DNA from: Anaerolineae bacterium | GTDB lineage: Bacteria > Chloroflexota > Anaerolineae > Anaerolineales > Villigracilaceae | Length of the DNA stretch: 5,283 bases | NCBI GenBank assembly: GCA_003158885.1 | Contig: PMLN01000399.1 | Location: forward strand, 3,310-8,592 | Direction: 5' to 3' | Part shown: piece after piece, positions 4,903-5,283 of the stretch | Layout: every line of letters begins with the position of its first letter | Numbering within the stretch: position 1 is the stretch's first letter | Program-made: the position numbers and the translations under genes | Notes under the pieces: generated by a model | Told to the model about the DNA's origin: nothing | Databases searched by the model: none | What the model saw: only the letters and a program-made list of their open reading frames with translations

Positions 4903-5283
4903 CTACGGGTTTTCGCGCATGACGTAACCGACGCCGCGCACGGTATGGATCAAGCGCGGTTCTTGCTCGGCTTCGAGTTTCTGGCGCAGGTAGCGAATGT
5001 ACACTTCCAAGACGTTGCTCTCACCACCGAAGTCATAACCCCAAACGCGGTCAAAGATCACTTCGCGGGTCAAGACCTGCTTGGGATGGCGCAGGAACAA
5101 CTCCAGCAATTCGTATTCCTTGGCCGTGAGGGATACGAGGCGATTGCCGCGCGCCGCCTGGCGCGAGCCGGTATCGAGGGTCAAATCGGCGAACTTCAGC
5201 ACGGGCACACGCTCGGGCTGGGTGCGGCGCAGAAGGGCACGCACACGCGCCAGCAATTCGTCGAGGTTGAAGGGCTTGACCAT
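4903..5283 (-). CDS. OmpR/PhoB-family response regulator (5' end outside window)
   Basis: This is the C-terminal 126 residues of a DNA-binding response regulator, the likely partner of the histidine kinase downstream on the same strand. The fragment begins at the end of the receiver domain: VKPFNLDELLARVRALLRR (2-20) holds the conserved Lys-Pro switch (K3) and helix 5. The phospho-acceptor Asp lies beyond the window, so the ATG at the edge is internal and not the real start. A linker (TQPERVP) leads to the winged helix-turn-helix domain (about 28-124), with LTAKEYELLELFLRHP (52-67), the recognition-helix region ESNVLEVYIRYLRQKL (88-103) and the wing RLIHTVRGVGYVM (110-122), all typical of the PhoB/OmpR family. 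It stops 139 bases before the kinase start, wider than usual for such pairs, and that gap is filled by repeats. The target genes cannot be told from here. Confidence 0.95.
   Translation of the reverse strand: MVKPFNLDELLARVRALLRRTQPERVPVLKFADLTLDTGSRQAARGNRLVSLTAKEYELLELFLRHPKQVLTREVIFDRVWGYDFGGESNVLEVYIRYLRQKLEAEQEPRLIHTVRGVGYVMRENP

Noticed and set aside
1..5283. CRISPR array, tRNA, rRNA, insertion sequence or integrase
   Set aside because: No spaced direct repeats, cloverleaf, rRNA-like stretch or transposase motif was seen; the only tandem repeat is the short heptamer at 4780-4807.

Overview
The window is bacterial chromosomal DNA with compact gene packing. The protein families and sequence style suggest a Chloroflexota genome, probably Anaerolineae-like: a ChlD-type chelatase, a LexA box of the GAAC-N4-GTTC type, an OmpR/PhoB two-component pair, and short AG-rich intergenic repeats. 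This assignment is inference, because no rRNA or other phylogenetic marker is present.

Left part (1-1569, + strand): a metal-chelatase gene that enters from outside the window. It reads as two overlapping frames. The first is the C-terminal half of a ChlI-like AAA+ ATPase (sensor 1, arginine finger, sensor 2, acidic linker), stopping at 611-613. The second, in the -1 frame, continues the acidic/proline-rich linker and carries a complete VWA (MIDAS) domain. The two join at a run of nine A (600-608), with an AGGA motif upstream. This is the layout of a chlD gene whose mRNA can yield both a small (ATPase-only) and a medium (ATPase+VWA) chelatase subunit by -1 frameshifting. The likely partner is a CobN/ChlH large subunit outside the window, and the likely pathway is cobalamin synthesis.

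Middle part (1570-3287, + strand): a 179-base spacer holds a long-loop inverted repeat and then a consensus promoter (TTGACA, 18 bases, TATAAT). Its spacer contains a perfect Gram-positive-type LexA operator, AGAACAAGTGTTCT. The promoter drives a 261-residue four-helix membrane protein with a Pro/Gln-rich tail and no recognised family. A secreted or membrane-anchored SLT-type lytic transglycosylase follows. A terminator-like hairpin with a T-run lies inside the first 27 codons of the transglycosylase ORF, so the second gene may be reached only by read-through. The pair looks like a DNA-damage-inducible membrane and cell-wall module of unknown purpose.

Right part (3333-5283, - strand): a two-component system read right to left. 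An OmpR/PhoB-family response regulator (5' end outside the window) is followed by a HAMP sensor histidine kinase. They are separated by 139 bases containing a heptamer tandem repeat and a matching inverted copy. The kinase converges with the transglycosylase across a 45-base gap in which no clear terminator is seen. No tRNA, rRNA, CRISPR array, transposase or integrase is visible.
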